Below, in pieces: positions 24,617 to 35,221 of a stretch of 51,284 bases of DNA (position 1 is its first letter; the number at the start of each line of letters is the position of its first letter). Below the pieces are notes generated by a model, which was not told the origin of the DNA, ran no database searches, and saw only the letters and a list, made by a program, of their open reading frames with translations. A program made the position numbers and the translations under genes. Source of the DNA: Planctomycetota bacterium (lineage in GTDB: Bacteria > Planctomycetota > UBA1135 > UBA2386); the NCBI GenBank assembly GCA_016795295.1, contig JAEUHP010000046.1, positions 1 through 51,284 on the forward strand, given 5' to 3'.

Positions 24617-26710
24617 ATGCGCCCTTTCTCAGCACCCCTGTCCCCTCTGCTCGCCCTCGCCCTCGGCGGCCCCGCGCTGGCACAGGCTTGGTGGCCGACC
24701 GAAGCTGCTCCCGCCGATCTGAGCCACTTGGTCTACGACGCCGCGGCCCAGCGCCTGCTCGGCCTCGTCGCCTACCCCCAGCAGACCTGGAGTTTCGACG
24801 GCAGCCGCTGGCGCCTGCACCAGCCCGACGGCCTCGCCCGAGGCACCGTCCAGAGACCCACCACCCAACTCGCCGGCTACGACGAAGCGCGCGGCACCGC
24901 GGTCCTGGTTGCTTCGGCGGTGCAATGGACCCCGGCCCGCACCTACGTCAGCCATCGCGGCGGCTGGCGCGGCATCACGCCCACCAGCACACCCCAGGTC
25001 GACAGCCCGGGCGTCGCCTTCGATCCGCTCCTGAACCGTCTGCTCTGCTTCGGCGGCAGCGCGGCCAGCGGTTGGGAAACCGACGCCATGTCGGCCTGGG
25101 ACGGCACCACCTGGACCAGCCTGCAACCCACCAACCGCCCATCGCCTCGTGTGGCCCCGGCGATGGCCTTGGACCGCAACCGCGGCCGGGTGGTGCTGTT
25201 CGGCGGCCACGGCCAGTTCCAACCGCCGCTCGGTGACACCTGGGAATGGAACGGTACCGACTGGACCCAGTTCAGCACCAGCGGTCCGTCGCCGCGCAGC
25301 ACCAGCCTCGCTTACGACGCGGCCCGGCAATGCGTGGTGATGGTGGGCGGTTACGACGCGTCCTACCTGGCCCGCGCCGAGACCTTCGAGTGGTCCGGCA
25401 GCCAGTGGCTGCCGAGCGGGCCCCTGCCCCGCCCCATGCACGTGCTCGCGTGCAGCGATGCGAGCACCGTGGTGGTCGGCACGGCACGCGGCGACCTGTG
25501 GCGGCGTTCGGGCACCGGTTGGACGGCTCTGCACAGGGTGCTGCGGCCCGAGCTGTACAGCGCCGCCCGCGCGTTCGAGCCGAACGGCAGCACCCTGGTC
25601 CTGCGCGAACCCCAGGTCGGCGGCGGCACCTGGACCTGGTCGGGAAGCTGGCAGTTCCACAGCAGTGGCGGCCCCTCGGGGCGCTACGGAGCCGCCATGG
25701 CGCCCTATGCCGGCGGCATGCTGCTGTTCGGCGGGCTCGACGCGGCATACCTGCCGCTGTGGGCGCTGTTCGACGAGACCTGGCACTGGAACGGCGCCGG
25801 TTGGGCACGCCTGCAGCCGAGCCAGGCGCCCACCGCGCGGTTCGAGCACTCCCTGGTGGCGGCGGGCAGCACCGTGCTGCTGTTCGGGGGCCGCACCATC
25901 CAGGGCGAGAGTGACGAGACCTGGACCTTCCAGGCCGGCGCGTGGGCGCTGCAGATGTCCGCTCCAGCACCGAGCCCCCGCCGCCAAGCCTCTCTGGCCT
26001 ACGATGCAGCGCGGCAGCGGGTGGTGTTGTTCGGCGGCATGAGCCAGAGCCAACTGCTGGGCGACACCTGGGAGTGGGACGGCGCCATTTGGCAGGCCAC
26101 CACACCGACCCTGCAGCCACCGGCGGGGATCTGGCCGATGGCCCACACCCCGAACGGCGTGGCCATGCCAACCGACGGCGGTGGGTTCTGGACCTGGACC
26201 GGCGCGAATTGGCTCAGCAGCAGCGTGGGCTCGAGCTCGCTCGGGCCGCGCCTCGAACCAGCAGCGATGGGGTTCGACGTGGCACAACAGCGACTCCGCG
26301 TGGTGGACCAGCTGGGTGATGGTCACGAACTCCTGGTGGCGCTGCCGCTCGTGGCCGGCTCTGGTTCGGGGTGCGGCAGCGGCCCCGAAGTGCGCCTGCT
26401 CGGCGAACCACGCTTGGGCTCGGCCCCCCTCGTGCACTGTGCCGGCGCCAGCAATGCGGCGGTGTTCACCCTGTATGGACTGTCCGCAGCGTCGGTGCCG
26501 TGGGCGCCGAGCTGCTTCCAACAGGCGGCGGGCGACGCGCTGCACTTCGGCAGCACCAACGCACTCGGACAGCTCGACATCCCGTTCGTGATTCCGGCCG
26601 TGACCGCGCTGCGCGGGGTGCAGGTGCACGTGCAGTCGGCCGTGGTGGACGGCGGGCCGGTGTTCGGCGCGTCCCTGACCGGGCCCCTCACGCTGTCGAT
26701 CGGCGGGTGA
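24617..26710 (+). CDS. Secreted kelch-repeat protein with a C-terminal beta module
   Basis: 697 residues. A signal peptide ends at ALAQA (about 23). Kelch-type repeats of about 50 residues follow through residue 570, with the recurring pattern hydrophobic-LFGG, then W-x-x-D/N-G-x-x-W, then P-x-x-R (for example VVLFGGHGQFQPPLGDTWEW and VVLFGGMSQSQLLGDTWEWD). They would fold as a galactose-oxidase-like beta-propeller. The last 110 residues, after a Gly/Ser/Cys stretch, are a separate domain starting VRLLGEPRLGSAP and ending TLSIGG. The FGE-like protein at 35222-36412 has a related module at its N-terminus. No oxidase copper ligands were identified. The likely role is binding at the cell surface. 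Confidence 0.87.
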   Translation: MRPFSAPLSPLLALALGGPALAQAWWPTEAAPADLSHLVYDAAAQRLLGLVAYPQQTWSFDGSRWRLHQPDGLARGTVQRPTTQLAGYDEARGTAVLVASAVQWTPARTYVSHRGGWRGITPTSTPQVDSPGVAFDPLLNRLLCFGGSAASGWETDAMSAWDGTTWTSLQPTNRPSPRVAPAMALDRNRGRVVLFGGHGQFQPPLGDTWEWNGTDWTQFSTSGPSPRSTSLAYDAARQCVVMVGGYDASYLARAETFEWSGSQWLPSGPLPRPMHVLACSDASTVVVGTARGDLWRRSGTGWTALHRVLRPELYSAARAFEPNGSTLVLREPQVGGGTWTWSGSWQFHSSGGPSGRYGAAMAPYAGGMLLFGGLDAAYLPLWALFDETWHWNGAGWARLQPSQAPTARFEHSLVAAGSTVLLFGGRTIQGESDETWTFQAGAWALQMSAPAPSPRRQASLAYDAARQRVVLFGGMSQSQLLGDTWEWDGAIWQATTPTLQPPAGIWPMAHTPNGVAMPTDGGGFWTWTGANWLSSSVGSSSLGPRLEPAAMGFDVAQQRLRVVDQLGDGHELLVALPLVAGSGSGCGSGPEVRLLGEPRLGSAPLVHCAGASNAAVFTLYGLSAASVPWAPSCFQQAAGDALHFGSTNALGQLDIPFVIPAVTALRGVQVHVQSAVVDGGPVFGASLTGPLTLSIGG

Positions 26711-26770
26711 GGTTGGCCGCAGGTTGACGGCAGCGCGGGGCGCATCGATCGGCAGGTGAGCCAGCCCGCG

Positions 26771-26793
26771 GCGCAGCGCACGGGCGCGCGGCG

Positions 26794-26794
<1 letters not shown>
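26771..26794. terminator. Hairpin between convergent kelch and alaS genes
   Basis: GCGCAGCGC (26771-26779) can pair with GCGCGGCGC (26786-26794) apart from one central mismatch, with a six-base loop. It lacks a T tract. It may end transcription from either side, but high GC makes such hairpins common by chance. Confidence 0.25.
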
Positions 26795-29469
<2,675 letters not shown>

Positions 29470-29635
29470 GGGCGGCGGGCGATGGAACCGGGAGCCCGGG
29501 CGGGGATCGCCGCGGGTTCCGGGGCAAAGGTTGTAGCGAATGGCCCGGCGGCAGGGAATGCCGCGCTCGCGCGCCATCGCCCGCGGTGGAGCGCCAACCG
29601 CAGGCCGGCGCGCGCGAGAGCCGGCCGACCCCGCT

Positions 29636-30703
29636 TCACTCCCAGCGGTTCTTCGCGATCGCCGCCAGCACCTGTTCGGCCGCGCGCACCGCGGCTACCC
29701 CGTCCTGGCCGGACACCACCGGCTGGCTGCGCTGCTGCACCGCCCGCAGGAACGCCGCCAGCTCCTCCTGCAGCGGGTTGCCCTCGTTCAGCTCGAGGTT
29801 CTGCACCCGCAGCAGGCCATCGAACACGAACTTCCACAGGTCGCCGACCTGGCTCTTGTCGATCTGGTCGAGGTCGAGTTTCTGGAAGTCCCAGCCCTCG
29901 GCTTTGGTCACCACCATGCCCTGGGCGGTCTGGAAGTCGAGGCTGGCGTAGCCCTCGCGGCTGAACACGCGCATCTTGCGCAGCGGCTTCAACGCCACCC
30001 GGTTGGCGGTCAGGTGCGCCACCGCACCGTTCTGGAACTTGATGATCGCCGAAGCCATGTCCTCGGCCGGCGTGAACACCGCGCCGCCGAACGCTTCGAC
30101 CGACACGATCTCGCTCTGCACCAGCGCCAAGACCAGGTCCAGGTCGTGGATCATCAAGTCGAGCACCACGCCGATGTCCGTGCTGCGGAACGAGAACGGC
30201 GCCAACCGGTGCGACTCGATGTAGCGGGCACTCTTGCCGATCGCAGCGATGCCGCGCAGCGCCGGATTGAAGCGTTCGACGTGGCCGACCTGCAGGATGC
30301 GACCGTGCCGTGCGGCCAGGTCGACCAGCACCTGGCCGTCCTGCGAGGTGCGCGCGATCGGCTTCTCGACCAGCACGTCGACGCCGTGCTCGAGGAACAG
30401 GCTCGCCACTTCGCGGTGCAGGCGGGTCGGCACCACCACCGACACGGCGTCGACCTTGCCCAGCAGTTCGCGCGGGTCGGCGAACGCCGGGACGCCGTAG
30501 GTGGCGGTGGCATGGGCACGCGCCGCTTCGCTCGGGTCGGCGATGCCGACCAAATCGCAATCGAGGCCCTTCAGGAGCCGCAGGTGGTGCTTGCCGAGGT
30601 GGCCGATGCCGACCACACCGATCCGCACCCGACCCGCAGGGCCAGCTCCGGAACCACCCGAACCAACCTTCGGCACAGCGCTCCCATTCGGCACAGAGAC
30701 CAT
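29636..30703 (-). CDS. Gfo/Idh/MocA-family oxidoreductase, LPS-gene context
   Basis: 355 residues from the ATG at 30703. The N-terminal Rossmann fold has GVVGIGHLGKHHLRLLKG, then DLVGIADPS, and the family signature LVEKPIARTSQDG with the catalytic-region lysine. HVERFNPALRG follows and the C-terminal part has MIHDLDLVLAL. The family uses NAD(P) to oxidise sugars or sugar nucleotides. The gene lies four bases downstream of lpxC/fabZ, so a sugar-nucleotide step of lipid A or LPS is likely. GnnA, the UDP-GlcNAc 3-dehydrogenase that leads to amide-linked lipid A, belongs to this family and is a specific possibility, but no gnnB-like aminotransferase or lpxA is in the window. Confidence 0.88.
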   Translation of the reverse strand: MVSVPNGSAVPKVGSGGSGAGPAGRVRIGVVGIGHLGKHHLRLLKGLDCDLVGIADPSEAARAHATATYGVPAFADPRELLGKVDAVSVVVPTRLHREVASLFLEHGVDVLVEKPIARTSQDGQVLVDLAARHGRILQVGHVERFNPALRGIAAIGKSARYIESHRLAPFSFRSTDIGVVLDLMIHDLDLVLALVQSEIVSVEAFGGAVFTPAEDMASAIIKFQNGAVAHLTANRVALKPLRKMRVFSREGYASLDFQTAQGMVVTKAEGWDFQKLDLDQIDKSQVGDLWKFVFDGLLRVQNLELNEGNPLQEELAAFLRAVQQRSQPVVSGQDGVAAVRAAEQVLAAIAKNRWE

Positions 30704-30707
30704 CCTG

Positions 30708-32054
30708 TCAGGCGTCCAGCAGAGTGAACTTGAGTTCGGCTTCGGCGACCAACCGGCCGCCGACCTTGCAGCGCGCGCGCACGTGGCCGAGCTGCGGCTT
30801 GGCGCGGATCGTCTCGACCTCGATGCGCAACTGGTCGCCGGGCACCACCGCGCCACGCATCTTGACCTTGTCGATGCTCCACAGCACCGCCAGCTTGCCG
30901 GTGTTCTCCAGCTTGCGCAGCAGCAACACGCCGGCGAGCTGCGCCATCGCTTCGAGCTGCAGGACGCCCGGCATGATCGGCTGCTCGGGCCAGTGCCCCT
31001 GGAAGAACGGCTCGTTGATGGTGACGTTCTTGATCGCCACCGCGCGCTGGAAGCCGTCGAGCTCGATCACGCGGTCGATCAGCAGGAACGGATACCGATG
31101 CGGCAGCAGCTTGAGAATCTGCCGGATGTCCAGCCCCGAGTCGAGCGTGGCCTCGCCCTGCTCCTGCTCGCGTTCGCGTTCTTCCTGGATGCGCTGCACC
31201 AGCGCCATGTTGAGGCCGTGGCCCGAACGGGTGGCGATCAGATGCGCGTCGAGGTCGACCCCGGCGTTGGCCAGGTCGCCGACCAGATCCAGGATCTTGT
31301 GTCGCGCCAACTCGTCGTCCCAGCGCAGCGCGTTGGCCTGCGGACCCTCGGGGCCCATCACCAGCGTGTTCTGCGGGTTGGCGCCCTTGCCGAGGCCCGC
31401 CGCGCGCAGCGCTTCGACCTCGTGGGCGAACACGAAGGTGCGCGCCGGCGCGATGTCGCGTTCGAAGTTCTCGGCCGACAGCTCGAAGCCGACGATCTGC
31501 TTGGCCCCGAGCGCCCCCCCGGGCTTGGCCGGGTAGTCGAGGTGGTACTCCACCGTCAGCTTGCCGGTGCCCGGCAAGGCCACCAGGCTCGCCGCGCCTT
31601 CGCGCACGTAGATCGGTTGCTTCACCGACCAGATCGGCCGCTGCGCCCGCAGCTCGACGCTGCCCACTTCGCGCAAGCCGCGGCAGAACTCGACGGCGGC
31701 ACCGTCCAAGCCCGGCACTTCCTCGCCATCGATCTCGACCGTCGCGTTGTCGATGCCCAGCGCGTAGAGCGCCGCGAGCAAGTGCTCGCAGGTGTAGACC
31801 TCGGCCTTGCCGTCCTGGATGCAGGTGCGGCGCTGGCGGGCCTTCATGTTGCTGCCCTGGGCGCGCACCGTCGGGTGGTCGTCCAGGTCCATGCGCACGA
31901 ATTGCACGCCGGTGCCGGCCTCGGCCGGCCGCACCACCACCAGCACTTCCTTGCCGGAGTGCAGGCCGGCGCCGCGAAACTCGACCGGCGCCTTCAGGGT
32001 GCGCTGCGGCCGCGACGCGGCGACCACCGGACCATCGGGCAACACCGCACTCAC
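30708..32054 (-). CDS. lpxC-fabZ: Bifunctional UDP-3-O-acyl-GlcNAc deacetylase / 3-hydroxyacyl-ACP dehydratase
   Basis: 448 residues from a GTG at 32054 that overlaps the skp stop (GTGA). Residues 15-290 are LpxC: GAGLHSG, the CEHLLAAL motif with catalytic Glu90 and zinc ligand His91, HKILDLVGD with His252 and Asp256, and GHGLNMAL with His279. A charged linker (290-308) leads to FabZ: LLPHRYPFLLIDRV with His319, then FQGHWPEQPIMPGVLQLEAMAQ with Glu368. LpxC does the committed step of lipid A synthesis; FabZ dehydrates hydroxyacyl-ACP and draws on the same pool. This fusion is known from Bacteroidetes, Chlorobi and Planctomycetes and supports an LPS outer membrane. Confidence 0.96.
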   Translation of the reverse strand: MSAVLPDGPVVAASRPQRTLKAPVEFRGAGLHSGKEVLVVVRPAEAGTGVQFVRMDLDDHPTVRAQGSNMKARQRRTCIQDGKAEVYTCEHLLAALYALGIDNATVEIDGEEVPGLDGAAVEFCRGLREVGSVELRAQRPIWSVKQPIYVREGAASLVALPGTGKLTVEYHLDYPAKPGGALGAKQIVGFELSAENFERDIAPARTFVFAHEVEALRAAGLGKGANPQNTLVMGPEGPQANALRWDDELARHKILDLVGDLANAGVDLDAHLIATRSGHGLNMALVQRIQEEREREQEQGEATLDSGLDIRQILKLLPHRYPFLLIDRVIELDGFQRAVAIKNVTINEPFFQGHWPEQPIMPGVLQLEAMAQLAGVLLLRKLENTGKLAVLWSIDKVKMRGAVVPGDQLRIEVETIRAKPQLGHVRARCKVGGRLVAEAELKFTLLDA

Positions 32055-32716
32055 CGACTGCCGTCCTTGGCCGGAGCAGCCGGTTTCTCGGCAGGTGCCT
32101 TCTCGCCGAGCACCTTGAGGTACTTGGCGACGGCGGCGGTCAGGTCGACCTCCTCGGCGGAGAACCACACGGTGCGCCGGTCGTAGGCGCGCAGCCGCTG
32201 CTGTTGGGCGCGGTCTTCGTCCTTGGACAAGTCGTCGCCGCTCGGGTTGGCATTCATGCGCAGCACCACCTGCACGCCCTTCAGCTTCGCCACCTCGGCA
32301 GTGGCGCGTTCGGCTTCGCTGTAGAGCGCGATCAGGCCGCGCTCGCTCTCGACGTCCATCTCGCGACGGAACAGCTCCTGCAGCAGCTTGCCGCGCTCCA
32401 GAGTGGTCTTGATCTCCAGCGCCGCCATCTCGGCCTGGTCCGAGCCACGCTTCATCAAGCCGAGATCGCGCTTCATCTGCTCCAACTGCTTGTCGAGCGC
32501 TTCCAGCCGCTCGGCATGGCCCTTGCGGAGCGCATCGAGCCGCTCGCGTTCGGCCTGCATCTTGGGGCTGCCTTCGAGCGCGCGGTCGATGTCGACCACC
32601 CCGACGACGGTAGGCGCCTGGAACGGCACGCCGAGCGCGGTGGGCAGAAGGCCGCCGGCGACCAGCGCCGCGGTGGTGAGCCAGACTTTCGAGAGCCAGA
32701 CTTTCGAGGAGGCCAT
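32051..32716 (-). CDS. ompH: OmpH/Skp-family periplasmic chaperone
   Basis: 221 residues. A signal peptide is followed by VVGVVDIDRALEGSPKMQ, the usual Skp opening, then about 90 residues of coiled coil (KGHAERLEALDKQLEQMKRD and onward) that would form the tentacles, and a return segment with VQVVLRMNANPS. Skp holds unfolded outer-membrane proteins in the periplasm. The tail after residue 205 is Ala/Lys/Pro-rich. The signal peptide contains a perfect duplication of five codons (SKVWL twice), the 15-bp repeat at 32678-32707. It heads the skp-lpxC/fabZ-Gfo/Idh unit. A TAGCCT hexamer lies 36 bases before its start on the same strand. Confidence 0.92.
   Translation of the reverse strand: MASSKVWLSKVWLTTAALVAGGLLPTALGVPFQAPTVVGVVDIDRALEGSPKMQAERERLDALRKGHAERLEALDKQLEQMKRDLGLMKRGSDQAEMAALEIKTTLERGKLLQELFRREMDVESERGLIALYSEAERATAEVAKLKGVQVVLRMNANPSGDDLSKDEDRAQQQRLRAYDRRTVWFSAEEVDLTAAVAKYLKVLGEKAPAEKPAAPAKDGSR
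32678..32707 (-). repeat. Exact 15-bp tandem duplication in the skp signal peptide
   Basis: Two identical 15-bp units, 32678-32692 and 32693-32707. In frame they encode SKVWL-SKVWL in the signal peptide of the OmpH/Skp protein, between the short N-region and the hydrophobic core. Confidence 0.95.
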
Positions 32717-32843
32717 GGTCAGGGGGATTCGGCGGAAGACTGCGAACCGGGCAGGCTAGCGCCAAGCGCACCGAAAGGCACGCAGGAGCCGGGGGTTCCC
32801 ACCCGTGCCCCGCCGGCGATTGCCCAACCACCCCCCCGCCGCC

Positions 32844-32849
32844 TAGCGT
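32844..32849 (+). promoter_or_regulatory. Candidate -10 hexamer before the JAMM gene
   Basis: TAGCGT, six bases before the ATG at 32856. No clear Shine-Dalgarno or -35 sequence. Confidence 0.3.
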
Positions 32850-32855
32850 GGCCCC

Positions 32856-33293
32856 ATGCCGGCCATCGTGCACTTCCAACCAGAGGCCTACACCGCGCTG
32901 CTCGCCGCAGTGGGGCGTGCCTGGCCGGCCGAAGCCGCGCTGGCGCTCGGCGGCACGGGCGAACCGTTCACGGTGCGCGCCGTCCAGCCCCTGCCGAACA
33001 CGGCCCGGAGCCAGGATCGTTTCCAGGTGCCTGCCGCCGCCTTCGCCGCGGCCGAACACCACCTGCGGCAGGCCGGGCACCCGTGGCTCGGGTTCGCCCA
33101 CAGCCACCCCGGGGGAAGCCCTCGGCTCTCCCCACGCGACCACCAGCAGCTCTGGCGCGGCTGCCTGCAGGTGGTGGTGGCGGGCCCCACTCCTGGGCAG
33201 TTGTCCCTGGCCGCCTTCTTCGGCACCGCCGCGGGCTTCGAGGCCCTGCCGATCGAGCTGCCCACGGCGCGCGCACGGGAGGCCCTCTCGTGA
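32856..33293 (+). CDS. JAMM/MPN metallopeptidase-like protein
   Basis: 145 residues, a compact single domain. The JAMM zinc signature is complete: HSHPGGSPRLSPRD (82-95), fitting H-x-H-x7-S-x2-D, with the upstream glutamate at residue 26. Bacterial JAMM proteins cut isopeptide or C-terminal peptide bonds, for example removing residues after Gly-Gly in ubiquitin-like or cysteine-synthesis carrier proteins. No ThiF/E1-like or ThiS/MoaD-like gene is adjacent. Instead the TGA stop overlaps the GTG of acpS (GTGA), so the peptidase and holo-ACP synthase are translated together. Its target is unknown. Confidence 0.9.
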   Translation: MPAIVHFQPEAYTALLAAVGRAWPAEAALALGGTGEPFTVRAVQPLPNTARSQDRFQVPAAAFAAAEHHLRQAGHPWLGFAHSHPGGSPRLSPRDHQQLWRGCLQVVVAGPTPGQLSLAAFFGTAAGFEALPIELPTARAREALS

Positions 33294-33679
33294 TCCTGGG
33301 CATCGGCACCGACCTCGAGTCGATCGCACGCATCGAGGGGTTGTGGCGGCGCGCCGGAACGCGGTTCCTGCAGCGCATCTACACGGCCGCGGAAGTGGAG
33401 TACTGCCTGTCCCGCGCCGAACCAGCGCCGTCGCTGGCGGCGCGGTTCTGCGCCAAGGAAGCGGTGATGAAGTGCCTGGGTTCGGGCTGGGCGGACGGGG
33501 TGCGTTTCCGCGACATCGAAGTGGTGCGAGCCGCGAGTGGCGCGGTGGCGGTGGTGCTGCACGGGCAGGCGGCCGCACGGGCCGCGGCGCGCGGGATCGC
33601 GCGGGTGCATCTGAGCCTCAGCCACGGCGACGGACGGGCGCTGGCGTTCGCGGTGGCGGAGGGCGGTTCGGCCGGGTGA
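33290..33679 (+). CDS. acpS: Holo-[acyl-carrier-protein] synthase
   Basis: 129 residues from the GTG at 33290, with GGGAGG seven bases upstream and a GTGA overlap with the JAMM gene. The signature ILGIGTDLESIARIE carries the metal-binding aspartate at residue 8, and RFCAKEAVMKCLGSG supplies the second acidic ligand and the CoA-binding lysine. The C-terminal HLSLSHGDGRALAFAV is typical. AcpS moves the 4-prime-phosphopantetheine arm from CoA to apo-ACP for fatty acid synthesis. Length and motifs are normal. Confidence 0.95.
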   Translation: MILGIGTDLESIARIEGLWRRAGTRFLQRIYTAAEVEYCLSRAEPAPSLAARFCAKEAVMKCLGSGWADGVRFRDIEVVRAASGAVAVVLHGQAAARAAARGIARVHLSLSHGDGRALAFAVAEGGSAG

Positions 33680-33813
33680 GGCGCGGGGACGACGGCAAGC
33701 GCCTCATCCTGAAGCAGTCACGCGTTCCAGTGCCGCCGCGGCGCCCCCGAGGAAGGTCTGGAAAGTGCCTTCCAACCGGCGCGTCGGCGCGCCATGGTTC
33801 ACCACGTCCCCAC

Positions 33814-35043
33814 GTGAACTTGCCGATCCTCGCCCGGTTTCGCGCCGGCTCCTTCCTGCTCGCCACGGCATCGGCCTTGCTGGCGCAGACCGCAACCGCG
33901 CCGCTGCCCAAAGCCAAGCCTTCGAACGCCGACGGCCGCCGCAACGCTGCGGTCGAGCCATTCCCCAACCTCGGCCTGCTGGTGCGCGACGACGCCGCCA
34001 GCGTGCTCAACGAGCTGTGGGTGCTCGGCCGCTACCACGGCCAGTACTATTGGGCGGACGGCAACCGCGGCGACGACGAGGGCTACGAGAACCGACGCTT
34101 CCGGCTCGGCACGCAGATGCGGCTGTTCCAGGACCTGACGCTGCACGCGCAGTCGGTGAGTGGCGACCAGGCCACCGGCACGGACTTCGACGATTTCGAT
34201 CCCGAGTACAACGGCTTCACCGAACTGTGGGCCGGCTGGCGCTGCCACGAGTCGTTCATGCTCACGATCGGCCAGCAGAAGCACCGCTTCACACACGATC
34301 GCAACGTCAGCAGCCGCTACATCAACACGCTGGAGCGGTCGATGCTGACCAACATGTTCCGCGCCGACTACACGCCGGCCGTGACCGGCTCGGGCCGCAT
34401 CGGCGCCTGGAGCTACTACGCCGGCGTGTTCAGCAACGCAACCGGCCGTGACATGGTGACGGCGTTCACGGAGCTCGACTCCGGCCACTCGCTGCTCGGC
34501 TCGGTGACGCGGGACCTCGGCGACCGGCTCGGGACGGACAGCGCGTTCCTGAACGTCTCGGCGGTTCACAGCGACGCCAACGACCGGTCGACCAACCTCA
34601 ACTACTTCGAGACGGGACTCGCTTCGGCACTGATCCTGACCCGAGGCTCGTGGTCGCTGGTGAGCGAGGCGACCGCCGGCCTCGGCAACAGCCAAGGCGA
34701 CGCCTACGCCCTCAACCTGCAACCCGGCTGGTTCCTGACGGACCAGTGGCAGATCGTCGGCCGCTACCAATGTGCTTGGAGCGACGGCCAAGAGGGGCTG
34801 CGCGCGCAGGGCCGTTACGAGCGGCGCGCCGGCATGACGACCGGCGACCTGTACCAGGCCGGCTACCTCGGCCTCAACCACTACCTCGCCGGCTATCGCG
34901 TGCGCATGCTCTACGGCGTCGAGTATGCGACGATGGACGGACAGGACTGCTGGACCGCGTCGATCATGTTGCGGGTGTTCTTCGGCCCGCACTCGCGCGG
35001 GCCGTTCCCGATGGGCGACACGCTGCCGGGCACCTTCTTCTGA
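33814..35043 (+). CDS. Phosphate-selective porin O/P-like outer-membrane protein
   Basis: 409 residues from the GTG at 33814; further upstream the frame has no family similarity. A signal peptide ends at LLAQ (about 25). The barrel region starts near LNELWVLGRYHGQYYW and RRFRLGTQMRL and shows alternating beta strands ending in aromatic residues, with AWSYYAGVFSN, GLASALILTRGSWSLVSE and WQIVGRYQCAWSD, as in the OprO/OprP family. The C-terminus ends in Phe-Phe, as expected for outer-membrane barrels. OprP-type porins take up anions such as phosphate; whether this one is phosphate-selective cannot be told. Confidence 0.85.
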   Translation: MNLPILARFRAGSFLLATASALLAQTATAPLPKAKPSNADGRRNAAVEPFPNLGLLVRDDAASVLNELWVLGRYHGQYYWADGNRGDDEGYENRRFRLGTQMRLFQDLTLHAQSVSGDQATGTDFDDFDPEYNGFTELWAGWRCHESFMLTIGQQKHRFTHDRNVSSRYINTLERSMLTNMFRADYTPAVTGSGRIGAWSYYAGVFSNATGRDMVTAFTELDSGHSLLGSVTRDLGDRLGTDSAFLNVSAVHSDANDRSTNLNYFETGLASALILTRGSWSLVSEATAGLGNSQGDAYALNLQPGWFLTDQWQIVGRYQCAWSDGQEGLRAQGRYERRAGMTTGDLYQAGYLGLNHYLAGYRVRMLYGVEYATMDGQDCWTASIMLRVFFGPHSRGPFPMGDTLPGTFF

Positions 35044-35052
35044 GCGCCGCGG

Positions 35053-35065
35053 CACGGATGCCGTG
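35053..35065. terminator. Small hairpin downstream of the porin gene
   Basis: CACGG-ATG-CCGTG, a five-base stem with a three-base loop, 10 bases after the porin stop. No T tract follows. Weak evidence for a terminator. The rest of the 178-base convergent gap shows nothing clear. Confidence 0.2.
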
Positions 35066-35221
35066 ATCGACCACGAGCAGGCCACCGCAGGATGCTGGCA
35101 CTCGAGCGGGACCAGACTGGATCAGCACCACGGCCGAGAGTTGACCGAGAGCATCGCCACCCACACAACCAGAAGTTCCTCGGTGCCGGCCGTCAGGCCT
35201 CTCCTTGCCCTTGTTTCTCGA

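Noticed and set aside
29470..29635. A T-box or riboswitch upstream of alaS
   Set aside because: The 166 bases upstream show GC-rich partial hairpins but no T-box sequence or terminator/antiterminator pair.
33740..33790. GGAAGG/CCTTCC hairpin before the porin gene as a terminator
   Set aside because: Six-base stem with a long loop, no T tract, and it lies in the leader of the porin gene.
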